From Amphiduros pacificus (Eukaryota; Annelida; Polychaeta; Phyllodocida; Hesionidae): a stretch of 64,000 nucleotides of DNA. The notes under the pieces were generated by a model that made no database searches, had not been told where the DNA came from, and saw nothing but the letters and a program-made list of their open reading frames with translations. The position numbers were made by a program, and so were the translations under genes. Of this stretch, positions 12,401 to 27,400 are shown piece by piece. The stretch spans positions 8,339,501 through 8,403,500 of the forward strand of contig OX439002.1 in NCBI GenBank assembly GCA_949316495.1, in the 5' to 3' direction. Each line of letters opens with the position of its first letter. Position 1 is the stretch's first letter.

Positions 12401-15400
12401 ACCTATAACTGTGCACAATATTTTTTAACAAACAATCAAATGTTCATTTTGGGATCAGAAGACTTTTTAGGTCATAACTACTTATTCATGATTTTTACAA
12501 ATCTTTTTCTTGACCCTTTGGATGGGCTGGAAAAAAGATTATGTACACAATTTCATCAAGTAATAATTTAAGACATAATAATGATGAATTATCCCCTATT
12601 CCTGAAGAATGATTGTGATAACTTGTCACCTTTCTTGGCAAAACTGACTAAAATAAAATGATAATATTGTTATGTAGATCTGCTTTGCAGACTCATTTCA
12701 GACAGACAACAAACCTGAAAATAAAAAAGTTTGGCCTTGCTTTAGCATGGTTGAGCATAATGGTTTTGTCCTGTCCTGCTATTTCACATTCATCATTAAT
12801 GCATTATATTGGACATATAACAGCTTTTGGGGTGAGGCAAGTTGCTGGTCTGGCTGTAAGTGGTTGTGGGAATGTGATGCATGGCTTGTGAGTTGTTGTG
12901 CCCGCTGCATCCACATCAATATTTACCATGTTTATATGTGTAAAATTAGACAGGTCTGCGTCTCATTGCACTATATCTCAACATCAACCATATAATAGCC
13001 CTCTGACACACCTGATATTATTCATAACATAATACATGTGGCATATTGTTTTTTTGTATGTATTATGCATGGTTTAAAGGTATATTGCAATATGCTATGT
13101 ATTACTGGATAGATAAGATATACAGGTGAATGTAATAATATATCATGTATATCTTCTTGTAAAATGATACATTCTGTAATTAAGGTTATGATACATCAGA
13201 AAAATTGATTTCTGACAATGAATTACAACAATATATCAGTGCTGATGTTGTGTAACGGTTAGCATGGTTGCCTTCCAATAACACTCAAATTCAGATATCA
13301 TGCAGTCCCTACAAACAATAGAAGACAATCAGAAGAAAATGTTTGAAGAGTTAAAGGGCATGAAGAAAAAAGATAAAGCTCCAACTAAGATTACAATTCC
13401 TGATGAGCACAAGAATAAGATAGACAACTTAGGTAGTATTGTCAAAGAGCTACAGAATCAGATAAATGATGTGTGCAAACATGTTCAAAATATCACAACA
13501 AATAAGGTTAAGGTTTATGAAATCTTGTCAGTGACCCAATTTAAACATATTCCCACTTTGAAAAAATACACATCACGTGGGGTGATGGGGCAAGTGTTGC
13601 CAGGCATTTATGTCACAGAAAGCAAAATTACATTCTAAGCTTGGAATTCTCGGTTTGTTGATTGATGGGCTGATCAGCATGAAGCGAGGCAAAGCTGCTG
13701 ACATCAGTGATATGACCAGTGGGCAAGCAGGCCCTGGGGAGAAGCCAGGCACAGGCAGAGGTCCTGACATCAATGGTCAGACTGGTGGGCAAGCACACCC
13801 TGGGGAGAGGTGAATGCCTGCAATCACTGATATTACCAATCTGCATGATTGCTGCAAACTACTAGGGGACTACAAGATGCCATTTCTACCTCTCAATGTA
13901 CACATACGGCTGGTTGACACCTGTAAGACATGATGTACATGTAGTTATGTACAGCTGTAGTACAACTGTGACCTGCCACCTTCTCCACTTGAGAATGCAC
14001 ATTAAATTATAGAAAACTGGCAATTACTCAGCAACCTACAACTGTAGGATTAGCCTCAGAGTATGTTCCTTTATAAAGTACAAAGTTACTGTGTAGTCCA
14101 CTGCACGAAAAAAAAATAATATAAAAAAACATACCATAAAATATTACCATGATCATGATTAAAGTACACTGGTAAGGATTATCTCCATATATTATCCAAA
14201 TGCCACAAGGTAATAATGATATGATGCCATTGTATCAGGGTATTTATTATATAGCCCAGGGCTGATAAAGCATGTCCTCATCCTCACTGACCACAGATCA
14301 CTACAGTTATCATGCCAATGAGATGTGTTGATATGATTAACATTGTATAATATGTAGCACATGTCTGCTTAAATACTGACCATACTGGACAGTCACTTGC
14401 TTTGACATACTTTATGTCTATCATTCGCATTGTTTTGACTCTGGAGTGGTGATGGTTGACCTGAGAGTATGGATGGGACTGACACCTGGTGACTGAAGGT
14501 CTTAGTATCACAGGCTGCTGTGCCGGCACCATCTTGTGCAACTATGCTAACATCTTATGCATACTACATGCTCTTGTATACATAGTTTTCACTATCAAAA
14601 GACACAATATTGTTTTCCAGCACTAATTTCATGGATCTTAAAACAAGTGGTCATCAAGGCTATACTGGATATAAATTCTCATACAAATTTCCCTTTGAAA
14701 TAGGAAAACTTGGTGTTATAATGATCTCTATCTTATACATCTGGCAATCAATATTAAATGTTTTGATCTCCACATGTTTGTGTACATGATAAGCCTGCAT
14801 AGTATGCATCTCATTAACAAGAGATATATATGAGACTGGTATGCTCTCCATCAGATGCTTGGGACATGCCTGCAGGTGGCAGCACCCAACTCCCCAGTCC
14901 CTCACATGCATCCACATTATCATAGCAATCATACCACATATCACACCTCAAAATAGGATGCCTCTGACAGCTTCATCCAATATGATTACTAATATGATAA
15001 CTATGAACATATATCAGTGGTCTCAATTACAACAAACCTTTGAAACTGGCATATAATTTAAATCATATTATTGATTTCCATAACAAAGCCTGGGGCCATT
15101 CAGTGACAATGTCTGGAGATGAGTCACACTGTGGGACCACAAACCAGACCGTGTTGAGATGAGTTAACTTTAAGTGTGCAATCTAACAATACATACAATA
15201 TAAGGACATAATCTTACTCTTTATATTAACTAATAAATTAATTTCCTCATAACGCAAAGTGGCAATTTAATAACCTCAAATGTATATCTGTTCTTTTTGG
15301 CAATTCACAATGTATTAAAACTGTCAACTTCCTTGTTGAGATCATATATATGCATATAATCACACACGACATTATTTGCTCCAGATAGCGCCCACTGCCA

Positions 15401-18400
15401 AGTCCATATAATGGCATCTATAGCTAATTGTTAGCAAATAAAATCTGTAGTCATGTCCTGGTTGTTCACCATCACATACCCGCGAACACTAACTTCCCTA
15501 TCACTGCCAACTTTCCACTTCTTTCTCTTCAACCATATATTCTAATTCAATCATAATTATTGTGTTAAAATGTCATAAACACACATACAGACAAAATCTC
15601 TTTGCTGTGAGATTTCCATTACATCTTGATGAAAGTGAACTGCAGCCATTAACTTCCTTGAGCTACTGTACCACTTTACCAAAGGAAGTAATTTGTATTG
15701 GATAATATCATCATGTGAACTATATATTTTCTTATGTCTATATAAATTCTTCTGATTGAAAATATCTTCAAATCATCAACCATAAAATATTCCTTTCAGT
15801 GTTATAAGAATAAAAAAAATGGAATCTTCTGATCCTTAAATAAATAAGACTAATAGCTTGTAAAATATCATATCATTTGATAAATATGTAAGTTTTCATA
15901 AAGGCTGTGATGTTTTTTCTCTCTTTAAATCTATGATGTCATTAGGTGTCTGCCCTTAATAGTAGCACAGTCGTGCTGGAGTTTACAAAAAAAATATTAA
16001 AAAAATCCCTGATTACAAATGTTTTGTATATATTCAAAAATAGCACATGCTAGATTAGCTTGTGACATGGAGCTTTGTCTCGTGGTAAGTGTAAATGTTT
16101 ACACTGCTTATATCCTGCATAGAGTGCACATCTGGGAGCACTACCTGCACTCTCCATATGCTCTCCCCTCTCACTACCTTACACATATACATCACCACCA
16201 GATCACAAGCAAACACACATACACTCCCCAAAACCTCATTAATATCACATGCAATTATTCATATCATTAAGATAGAAATGTAGATTTCATTTTCAACATC
16301 ACCATTATAACTCTGTAGTTTAACAATAGACTGGACCTTGTAGTGTCAGTGGCCGATAACCCCATCCCCCAAAAAGAAACAAATTTACACTATTAAGGTT
16401 TAATATATGAACATCATAATGATGTTTTTCTCAGTTGATATCTATCATAAACACAGATACTATTTTATTTTGTGGGTGAGATGGAAACGTTCCTGCAATG
16501 TTACCTGGTCTGGCCAAAGAGGAAATAAGATAAAAACATGGGAAAAGACAGACTGTGGTATTTATTCAAGCAGATATTTCATGTTTATTGGACTATCAAT
16601 AAAAGAAAGCCAGGAAAGCTAAATCAGCATGGGGCAATGTATGCTGAGCAGGGGTGAGGTATGGGCTGTGACCATGTGGGACCCAAGAATTCACAGTCTG
16701 CCTCTGGCAGCATGCTAAACACTTGACATGCACACACTGCATCCCTTCATACCTGCACAACCCTATCTATTATCAAACCTCTATTAGCCTTTTCGCATGC
16801 TAAAACGAAGAACATCTTTGCACTGAAACTTCCTGGGTACAACACATGTGGGAGTAGAATAGTATAATTTACTGAGCTAGTCAAGGATATAGGTTGGTGT
16901 GGGAGGCAGAGTCAAAAGTACATCATTGATAATTAATCATTAATTGTTGCTATCATTCAGTAATCTTCTTACAGTTCCTTAATTCTCTTACATGGTAACT
17001 GGTATCTGCTGAAGACGAGTCCCAGACTTAATAAATTTGGCTTTTTTTACAATTGTATTGAAATAATTCAACATTGTTCATAACATTACTAAACTAAATG
17101 AAATCATATTACTTATGCATGATGGACTACATTCAGCAAGGCCAATGGTAAGTAGATGTTGACCCACATTTTGATCATAATTAGCAGGATCATTGGATCA
17201 GTGACAGAGAAACTGGCTCAGATACTTGATATAGTCCAGTGAAAAGATTAAAGGATAGAGACCCAATTACTGGCCCAGAAGCTTTGAAGTTTTATGAGCA
17301 GTGATATTGATTACAATTTGACCCACATACTTGTTATTATCAGTCTCAAGGGAAAATTAATCTGACCCTATTGCTGGCTCAGATACTTGATATTATTAAG
17401 GGCAGGAATAAATAAATGACAATCAAAGACTGCAAAATGTCCCACCCTGTGGAGAACTTTGGCCAAGAAACTTGGCAGTCTTAAATGCAAGTGACACAAG
17501 GCCTTCATTGTCTGATATGCTTGGGTATTTTACAAACAGTGTTACTGACCCAATCAGTGACTGAACTACTGAGCAGTTTGCAAAGGCAGTGAGAGCGCTG
17601 CATGTTTTGACCACCCTTGGCAGGGCATCACTGGCAGGAGGTATTGGTGTCACCTGAGCAGAGGAGTCAGTGTGTTAGTGGGTGAGCCTGAGCAGGATAA
17701 CTGCCACAGGAGGTGAGCAACATCAACAAACACTGGGACAGTTGTAGAAGGTTGAGGGCCGCTCTCCCCCTCTCACTCCATCTCCTGACCAGGCGCTCCC
17801 TCTCCCGACCAAGCGCTCCCTCTCCCGACCAGGCGCTCCCTCTCCTGACCAGGCGCTCCCTCTCCTGACAAGGCGCTCTCTCTCCTGACCAGGCGCTCCC
17901 CTCCCTCTCCTGACCAGGCGCTCCCTCTCCCGACCAAGCGCTCCCTCTCCCGACCAGGCGCTCCCTCTCCTGACCAGGCGCTCCCTCTCCTGACAAGGCG
18001 CTCTCTCTCCTGACCAGGCACTCCCCTCCCTCTCCTGACCAGGCGCTCCCTCTCCTGACCAAGCGCTCCCTCTCCTGATCAGGCGCTCCCTCTCCTGACC
18101 AGGTGCTCCCTCTCCTGACCAGGCGCTCCCTCTCCTGACAAGGCGCTCTCTCTCCTGACCAGGCACTCCCTCTCCTGACCAGGCGCTCCCTCTCCCTCTC
18201 CTGGCGCTCCCCTCCCTCTCCTGACCAGGCACTCCCCTCCCTCTCCTGACCAAGCGCTCCCTCTCCTGACCAGGCGCTCCCCTCCCTCTCCTGACCAGGC
18301 GCTCCCCTCCCTCTCCTGACCAAGTGCTCCCTCTCCTGACCAGGCACTCCCTCTCCTGATCAGGCGCTCCCTCTCCTGACCAGGTGCTCCCTCTCCCTCT

Positions 18401-21400
18401 CCTGACCAAGCGCTCCCTCTCCTGACCAGGCGCTCCCCTCCCTCTCCTGACCAGGCGCTCCCCTCCCTCTCCTGACCAGGCGCTCCCCTCCCTCTCCTGA
18501 CCAAGCGCTCCCTCTCCTAACCAGGCACTCCCTCTCCTGAACTACTGAGCAGTTTGCAAAGGCAGTGAGAGCGCTGCATGTTTTGACCACCCTCGGCAGG
18601 GCATCACTGGCAGGAGGTATTGGTGTCACCTGAGCAGAGGAGTCAGTGTGTTAGTGGGTGAGCCTGAGCAGGATAACTGCCACAGGAGGTGAGCAACATC
18701 AACAAACACTGGGACAGTTGTAGAAGGTTGAGGGCCGCTCTCCCCCTCTCACTCCATCTCCTGACCAGGTGCTTCCTCTCCTGACCAGGCGCTCCCTCTC
18801 CTGACAAGGCGCTCTCTCTCCTGACCAGGCGCTCCCCTCCCTCTCCTGACCAGGCGCTCCCTCTCCTGACCAGGCACTCCCTCTCCTGATCAGGCGCTCC
18901 CTCTCCTGACCAGGTGCTCCCTCTCCCTCTCCTGACCAAGCGCTCCCTCTCCTGACCAGGCGCTCCCCTCCCTCTCCTGACCAGGCGCTCCCCTCCCTCT
19001 CCTGACCAGGCGCTCCCCTCCCTCTCCTGAACAAGCGCTCCCTCTCCTAACCAGGCGCTCCCTCTCCTGACCAAGCGCTCCCTCTCCTGACCAGGCACTC
19101 CCTCTCCTGATCAGGTGCTCCCTCTCCTGACCAGGTGCTCCCTCTCCCTCTCCTGACCAGGTGCTCCCTCTCCCTCTCCTGACCAGGTGCTCCCTCTCCT
19201 GACCAGGCACTCCCTCTCCTGACCAGGCGCTCCCTCTCCTGACAAGGCGCTCCCTCTCCTGACCAGGCGCTCCCTCTCTTGACAAGGCGCTCCCCTCCCT
19301 CTCCTGACCAAGCGCTCCCTCTCCTGACCAGGCGCTCCCCTCCCTCTCCTGACCAGGCGCTCCCACTCCCTCCCCTGACCAGGTGCTCCCTCTCCTGACC
19401 AGGCGCTCCCTCTCCTGACCAGGCGCTCCCCTCCCTCTCCTGACCAGGTGCTCCCTCTCCCTCTCCTGACCAGGTGCTCCCTCTCCTGACCAAGCGCTCC
19501 CTCTCCTGACCAGGCGCTCCCCTCCCTCTCCTGACCAGGTGCTCCCCTCCCTCTCCTGACAAGGCGCTCCCTCTCCTGACCAAGCGCTCCCTCTCCTGAC
19601 AAGGCGCTCCCTCTCCCTCTCCTGACCAGGTGCTCCCTCTCCCTCTCCCGACGAAGCGCTCCCTCTCCTGACCAGTCACTCCCTCTCCTGACCAGGCACT
19701 CCCTCTCCTGACCAGGTGCTCCCTCTCCTGACCAGGCGCTCCCTCTCCTGACCAGGCGCTCCCCTCCCTCTCCTGACCAGGTGCTCCCTCTCCCTCTCCT
19801 GACCAGGTGCTCCCTCTCCTGACCAAGCGCTCCCTCTCCTGACCAGGCGCTCCCCTCCCTCTCCTGACCAGGTGCTCCCCTCCCTCTCCTGACAAGGCGC
19901 TCCCTCTCCTGACCAAGCGCTCCCTCTCCTGACAAGGCGCTCCCTCTCCCTCTCCTGACCAGGTGCTCCCTCTCCCTCTCCCGACCAAGCGCTCCCTCTC
20001 CTGACCAGTCACTCCCTCTCCTGACCAGGCACTCCCTCTCCTGACCAGGTGCTCCCTCTCCTGATCAGGAGCTCCCTCTCCTGATCAGGAGCTCCCTCTC
20101 CTTCTCCTGACCAGGCGCTCCCTCTCCTGACCAGGCGCTCCCTCTCCCTCTCCTGACCAGGCGCTCCCTCTCCTGACCAGGCCCTCCCTCTCCTGACCAG
20201 GCGCTCCCTCTCCTGACCAGGCCCTCCCTCTCCTGACCAGGTGCTCCCCTCCCTCTCCTGACCAGGTGCTCCCTCTACTGACCAGGTGCTCCCCTCCCTC
20301 TCCTGACCAGGCGCTCCCTCTCCTGACCAGGCGCTCCCTCTCCTGACCAGGCGCTCCCTCTCCTGACCAGGCGCTCCCTCTCCTGACCAGGCCCTCCCTC
20401 TCCTGACCAGGTGCTCCCCTCCCTCTCCTGACCAGGTGCTCCCTCTCCCTCTCCTGACCAGGCGCTCCCTCTACTGACCAGGCGCTCCCTCTCCTTCTCC
20501 TGACCAGGCGCTCCCTCTCCTGACCAGGCGCTCCCTCTACTGACCAGGTGCTCCCCTCCCTCTCCTGACCAGGTGCTCCCTCTCCTGACCAGGCGCTCCC
20601 TCTCCTGACCAGGTGCTCCTTCTCCTGACCAGGCGCTCTCTCTCCTGACCAGGCGCTCCCTCTACTGACCAGGCGCTCCCTCTACTGACCAGGCGCTCCC
20701 TCTCCTGACCAGGTGCTCCCTCTACTGACCAGGTGCTCCCTCTCCTGACCAGGTGCTCCCTCTCCTGACCAGGCGCTCCCTCTCCTGACCAGGTGCTCCC
20801 TCTCCTGACCAGGCGCTCCCTCTCCCTCTCCTGACCAGGCGCTCCCTCTCCTGACCAGGCCCTCCCTCTCCTGACCAGGTGCTCCCCTCCCTCTCCTGAC
20901 CAGGTGCTCCCTCTACTGACCAGGTGCTCCCCTCCCTCTCCTGACCAGGCGCTCCCTCTCCTGACCAGGCGCTCCCTCTCCTGACCAGGCGCTCCCTCTC
21001 CTGACAAGGCGCTCCCTCTCCTGACCAGGCGCTCCCTCTCCTGACCAGGTGAACATTTGCTCTCTTTCCTTCACATGTCTTCATAAATCATTCATCACAC
21101 TCTTTTGTTTGTAATAATAATATGCTATAACCCAAGTAACTTCTTTCTTTATTATCTAATTGTCACTCATAAAGGTAATTTTTTGACTGAAAGTATTTGC
21201 CACAAATTTGCTTCTATCACCTTTCAGCACCTGGTAACACCTTCAAATAGTTGTAAGTTCACAGTAATAGGAATTGTACTCTAAGTTTCTAACAGGTTTA
21301 CAACCATGAAGATCCCCCAGCTGTCCACTACATCTCACAACACAATGTTTGTGTCACTTTATTCTTCTCACATCCTTATTTTCAACATGTTCTAGCCCAT

Positions 21401-24400
21401 AGTTGAACAGTGTTAGCTGCATGAAGGAACAAATCAGTACACTCAATACTACACTGAGTGATGGAAACTTCTAACCTGAGATTGCAGTAGGGCAGTCAGT
21501 TTTGAAAAAAATATAAATTGTCTTTGAAATGGGATCTTGAGCAGGAAGATGTGATTTGGAGATGAAAATCAGAAGCAATTGGTCTAATGAATGGAACAAA
21601 ATAAAATGCGAAGCAATTCAAGGACCTAAAGTGTGAACAAAAAGGTCACAAAAAATGTTTTTTGCAGTCTTTCATGAGAATTCCAAATACATACAAATCA
21701 CATTCTTAAATAATGTTCCACAACCTTAAATATATTTAAGTTCTAAGTATATATCAGCTTTTAGACAATGATTCCAATTCTTAATTTTAACATTTTGGTT
21801 GATTTTTAGGCATATAAATAACTTTATGCATAACTCTTCTGCTATGGACTACTTGAAAATTCTTGGTGACCAGAAACAAGACTTTTTTTTATTGGCCTCA
21901 AGCTTAAAACTTCCTGAATCATCACAAACACTCCTAGAATCATTATATCTTCTTGATGCCTGTTTTATGGCACACTTTTTCTATGTCCAACTATTTCTAA
22001 AATGTGAGGTTACTGCTTATATCTAAGGAAGCTGAACTAATCATCCTCAATAACCTACCATGTATGGACCATCCCAGATGAAATATTGAATTCAAAAATA
22101 AATATCATTATTTGCATATTAAAAATGTGTAATATTTTACTGAGTAACTCAACATTTTTTGGTTTATATTATTTTTTCTCTTTTGAAGGATTCTATTAAG
22201 CAACATTATGATAAATCCAAACCAAATGTACAGGTCAATTTGTTTCAAACTGGGCACAGAGCTGACGAGCTGTCTGACATTTGCTGTTTGAGTCCTTGGG
22301 CCCATCTTCACATACTTGGCAATATTTATTCATGTGGCCTTTGGTGAACATTGATGTTTCACGTTGCCATTTACTTGACATTCACCATGGACTGGGATGG
22401 CAGCAATCTTACAGACAAGAACACTACCACCTGTAGGCAAGAGGCAAAGTGGGGTTGTGTCTGGGTGACGCCCCCTAGGGTACCTGATGACAACAACCCC
22501 ACCCTATTATTAGACGTGAATCACTTTTTTCTGTCATTCCTAAACTAACCTGCAATGCCTGGGACAGATATTTATTCCAAGATCTGGCTACCTACATTAC
22601 CAACATTTCCAGCTATCATCATGTTACCTCAAATAAAGAATTTTTTTCATGATATTTCTGTCAAAAGAAAAAAAAAACTTTAAACAACTAAAAACCTAAT
22701 GAACTTTTAGGAGCTATTAGTTTACATTTTCGGTGTCAGATATTTGCAGGTGTCAAATTGCAGCAGTGCCATAAGTTATGACAATAGGCATGAACTGGTA
22801 TCAAAGTAGTATATGTAAATAATGATCAAATCAGTTGACATGGCGTGAGGTTGATCAGTGACATCTGACCTCATGGTAAACAAATACTATTGTGTTGACT
22901 AGAGTACTGTCAGAATATTTAACAGCTTGGTCAGTTCTATAGGCATCAAGCATCCATATTATTTGATATCTCTACTCTAGAACCATGTAGTAATAATATC
23001 TCATTACTCACATGCCTATCTTAATAACTGAAATGAGAATTAGTGATGTTAAGATATGTAAATGTCTTCTTAGTGCTTCAATTTCCCACCCCTCCCATCA
23101 TGGGCTCAGCCAGATATAAGCATGATAAAGGGCCACAACCAATTTTGCCTCGCTATCATTTTTCCTGTGTACCCACACACAAAATAGTAGGATAGGCAGC
23201 ACATGTGTATTTGTATAACTGGGCTGGGCAAGCAGCTTGCAGGCAGTTTACAGGCCAAGTGAGATCCAACTTCCCTCATCCCCCTGTCTCACACCCCCTC
23301 CTAACCATACATCGATTCCTTGCCCTTCTCAACCCCTTAGACATCCTATCCATCTCACTGACTGCTTAAATTGATATATAAGCAAAGTGAATAATGCTCA
23401 AAATCAGATCTCATATCAGAGGGAAGTAGGAGAATAATAAGTATTCAACATAATCATCAAAATTATAGGTTTTAATAAAAAAAAGAAAAAAAATAGGATT
23501 ATGTTAGCCATTTCTTGTGTACAAATATATATAACCCAGGTAGAGTCTGTTGTGAACAGTTCAGTTGGGAACAGTGCTGGGATTGATATGATCTGCAGAC
23601 AAGTGCCTAGTCCTCAAGTCTGTACCTTGCTGACCTACATCAGTGATCCCACCTAAAGGATGTACAACAGGGGGCCCCAGGTAGGAGGCACTCATACCTT
23701 TATACCACTCACCCATGCAACCTCACTCCCAACTAACTGCCCAAGGCACCACATACAATATTGCAAACTGCCTGTTGATATTAAACACTTACTTATGTGT
23801 GCACAACTAATCACAATCTGTCAGCTCTGTCAACATTAATCCACATGAGGAATACTGCTTACACATTCTGATTAAAAGCTGATTACATGCCTTGGCTACA
23901 AGACACTATCTTAACATGATCCTGACCAATACATATATTATCAATCCATATCTGGGCTCATCTGAATCAAGAATGAATCCCACACCCTGTGGCCTGAGTT
24001 TCAATATATATTTAGGTGCATCACCATTTTTTTTCTCCAACCCAGATTGAGCCTGGTGTTCTACATAGCTGAGATCTAAAACAATATATGAAACTGTGTC
24101 ACAAACAACTCAGACATGTGCCTGTCTGCTTTGCCTAACAAAACATGAATCATCTCATCTCTCGCATGTCTCTCTACCTTACAACCATTCCTTTACCCTT
24201 CCTGATTAATCTTTTACATTCACACCTAGGCTATTATCTATTATCCCCCAACATTACATGTCTCTCTACCCCACACCTATCCCAAAACCTACACTGACTC
24301 TCCCAACACAGCAGACCTCTCTACCCCACACCTACCCCAAAACCTATACTGACTCTCCCAACACAGCAGGCCTCTCTACCCCACACCTATCCCACAACCT

Positions 24401-27400
24401 ACACTGACTCTCCCAACACAGCAGGCCTCTCTACCCCACACCTACCCCACAACCTACACTGACTCTCCCAACACAGCAGACCTCTCTACCCCACACCTAC
24501 CCCAAAACCTACACTGACTCTCCCAACACAGCAGGCCTCTCTACCCCACACCTATCCCACAACCTACACTGACTCTCCCAACACAGCAGGCCTCTCTACC
24601 CCACACCTACCCCACAACCTACACTGACTCTCCCAACACAGCAGGCCTCTCTACCCCACACCTACCCCACAACCTACACTGACTCTCCCAACACAGCAGG
24701 CCTCTCTACCTCACACCTATCCCACAACCTACACTGACTCTCCCAACACAGCAGGCCTCTCTACCCCACACCTACCCCACAACCTACACTGACTCTCCCA
24801 ACACAGCAGGCCTCTCTACCCCACACCTACCCCACAACCTACACTGACTCTCCCAACACAGCAGGCCTCTCTACCTCACACCTATCCCACAACCTACACT
24901 GACTCTCCCAACACAGCAGGCCTCTCTACCCCACACCTACCCCACAACCTACACTGACTCTCCCAACACAGCAGGCCTCTCTACCTCACACCTATCCCAC
25001 AACCTACACTGACTCTCCCAACACAGCAGGCCTCTCTACCCCACACCTATCCCACAACCTACACTGACTCTCCCAACACAGCAGGCCTCTCTACCTCACA
25101 CCTACCCCACAACCTACACTGACTCTCCCAACACAGCAGGCCTCTCTACCTCACACCTATCCCACAACCTACACTGACTCTCCCAACACAGCAGGCCTCT
25201 CTACCCCACACCTATCCCACAACCTACACTGACTCTCCCAACACAGCAGGCCTCTCTACCCCACACCTATCCCACAACCTACACTGACTCTCCCAACACA
25301 GCAGGCCTCTCTACCTCACACCTATCCCACAACCTACACTGACTCTCCCAACACAGCAGGCCTCTCTACCCCACACCTACCCCACAACCTACACTGACTC
25401 TCCCAACACAGCAGGCCTCTCTACCTCACACCTATCCCACAACCTACACTGACTCTCCCAACACAGCAGGCCTCTCTACCCCACACCTACCCCACAACCT
25501 ACACTGACTCTCCCAACACAGCAGGCCTCTCTACCTCACACCTATCCCACAACCTACACTGACTCTCCCAACACAGCAGGCCTCTCTACCCCACACCTAT
25601 CCCACAACCTACACTGACTCTCCCAACACAGCAGGCCTATCTACCCCACACCTACCCCACAACCTACACTGACTCTCCCAACACAGCAGGCCTCTCTACC
25701 CCACACCTATCCCACAACCTATACTAAACTCTTTCGACACACCATACCAAAACCTATATCAACATACCCCAACTTTCACCATTAGATTTCTGTCTGATGT
25801 AAAACATTTTATATTTATTACCTTTATCACAACATTTCTTCCTCCTTATTCCTTTTTCAACAATATCTGCCTCTTACGGATGTTTCTCTCTGTTGTCTTT
25901 TGTCATTATGTCTCTATATCCCACTTCCAAGCCAAGATTAAAAACTGACAAACAAATTAAAAACTACTCAAATCTTTCCTTGTGCTGCAGCTTACAAGAG
26001 CTGAAACATTTTACATTCCTTGAGTACAGTGTGGTCTGGCAACATTATACAAAATCTATATCTCACAATTCTTCAACAAATGTCTTGCATCTTTTAACTC
26101 CAGCATCATATTGATAATATGTGCACAGCTGTTTAAAACATATACATCTATTATTTCATTGTTTGGATGATTCAACTCATTTTCAATTTTTAAAAATTGA
26201 TCAAATTTAAGTTCTGGAGAAACGAGTAATATATCTGCATCATATAATATATGTATGTACATATCAGGGATAAGCTGCATGAGATATAATGAGTGTGTCC
26301 TGTGAGTGAGCCCATTCACATGTACACAATGTCATATGATGAGTGGAGGCCATCATGCCTCATGCCTTCCTAACATGTACATCAACATCTCTATGTGGGT
26401 CACAAGCTGAAAAATCCTATAAAAATCACTAAATTGATTGATCTTTTATTGTATGACTAACTGAAATGATCTGTCAATAGCACTGTTCTTTTTAAGCATT
26501 AAAGGGAGGAAAAATTGTTCTTCGTATTTAAAGAGTCCCAATTTTCTATTATTTTCAATGTGATAATGGCAATATGATGTTTAATCTATGTTAGGATTAA
26601 TACTTATTCACATCTTGTTGATATTCATAAGTAATCAAATGATATTTAGAGCTTTTCATGTTGCATGTTATGTCATAACATGACAAAGGCACATCCATAA
26701 CAAAAGCCTATATAATTTTACTAGAATAAATCTAAAACATCTGATCATTTGCCACTAAGTTTGGATATATAGAGAATACATTGAATCCAGGTCAGGTGGA
26801 TGAGGCCTCTATGAGATCAATATAATGATGGCAGTTGTACTATGATACTTGATATAATCCTAATCGAGGTCACCACGGAGGGAGGGGGGTACTCAGCTCT
26901 ATTTTCATGTTATAGGCAGAGTGAAGCTTGCCAACAAGCATCCTACATCCGACTTCACTGAACAAACATGCCTTTATTTGTCCATTAAAATATAATGTTT
27001 CACAACAGAAACTGAGAGCCGACAATAATCCTGCTTCCCCTCACATATCTGGCATGCGAGGCTGATGAGTTAACCCGGCAACATTTACATTTATATAAAT
27101 TTGTTATTCCTAATCTATCAGCATACTGTTTAGGTCAATAGGTCCATGATCATTGTTTGTAAATTTCATAATTATGAAATACCCCTATATTTAGGAAATG
27201 AAAAATTATCTCTGCAATACTGGTATGGAAAAGCTAATCCAGGGAACATGATAACTGGGAGATGGTTGGTGACCTCCACTTAATTTGTTCATAATTTCTG
27301 ATGTTCATTTTCCAACTTATAAACATGATAAAATATCGAATAAATAAGAGGTAGACTCTGAACAATTTCTCTGCTTACCTGATTCGGTGGAACCAAGATG

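Noticed and set aside
13255-13290. A tRNA-like start (GTAACGGTTAGCATGGTTGC)
   Set aside because: The A-box-like phrase has no matching B box at the expected distance and no SINE tail.
17667-21084. Arg/Glu/Gly-rich proteins on the minus strand
   Set aside because: Created by the 20-bp array (60 bp = 20 codons); several overlapping frames exist and none continues into unique coding sequence.
24259-25722. CRISPR-like array of regular repeats
   Set aside because: There are no unique spacers between repeats; units are contiguous, and the genome is eukaryotic.
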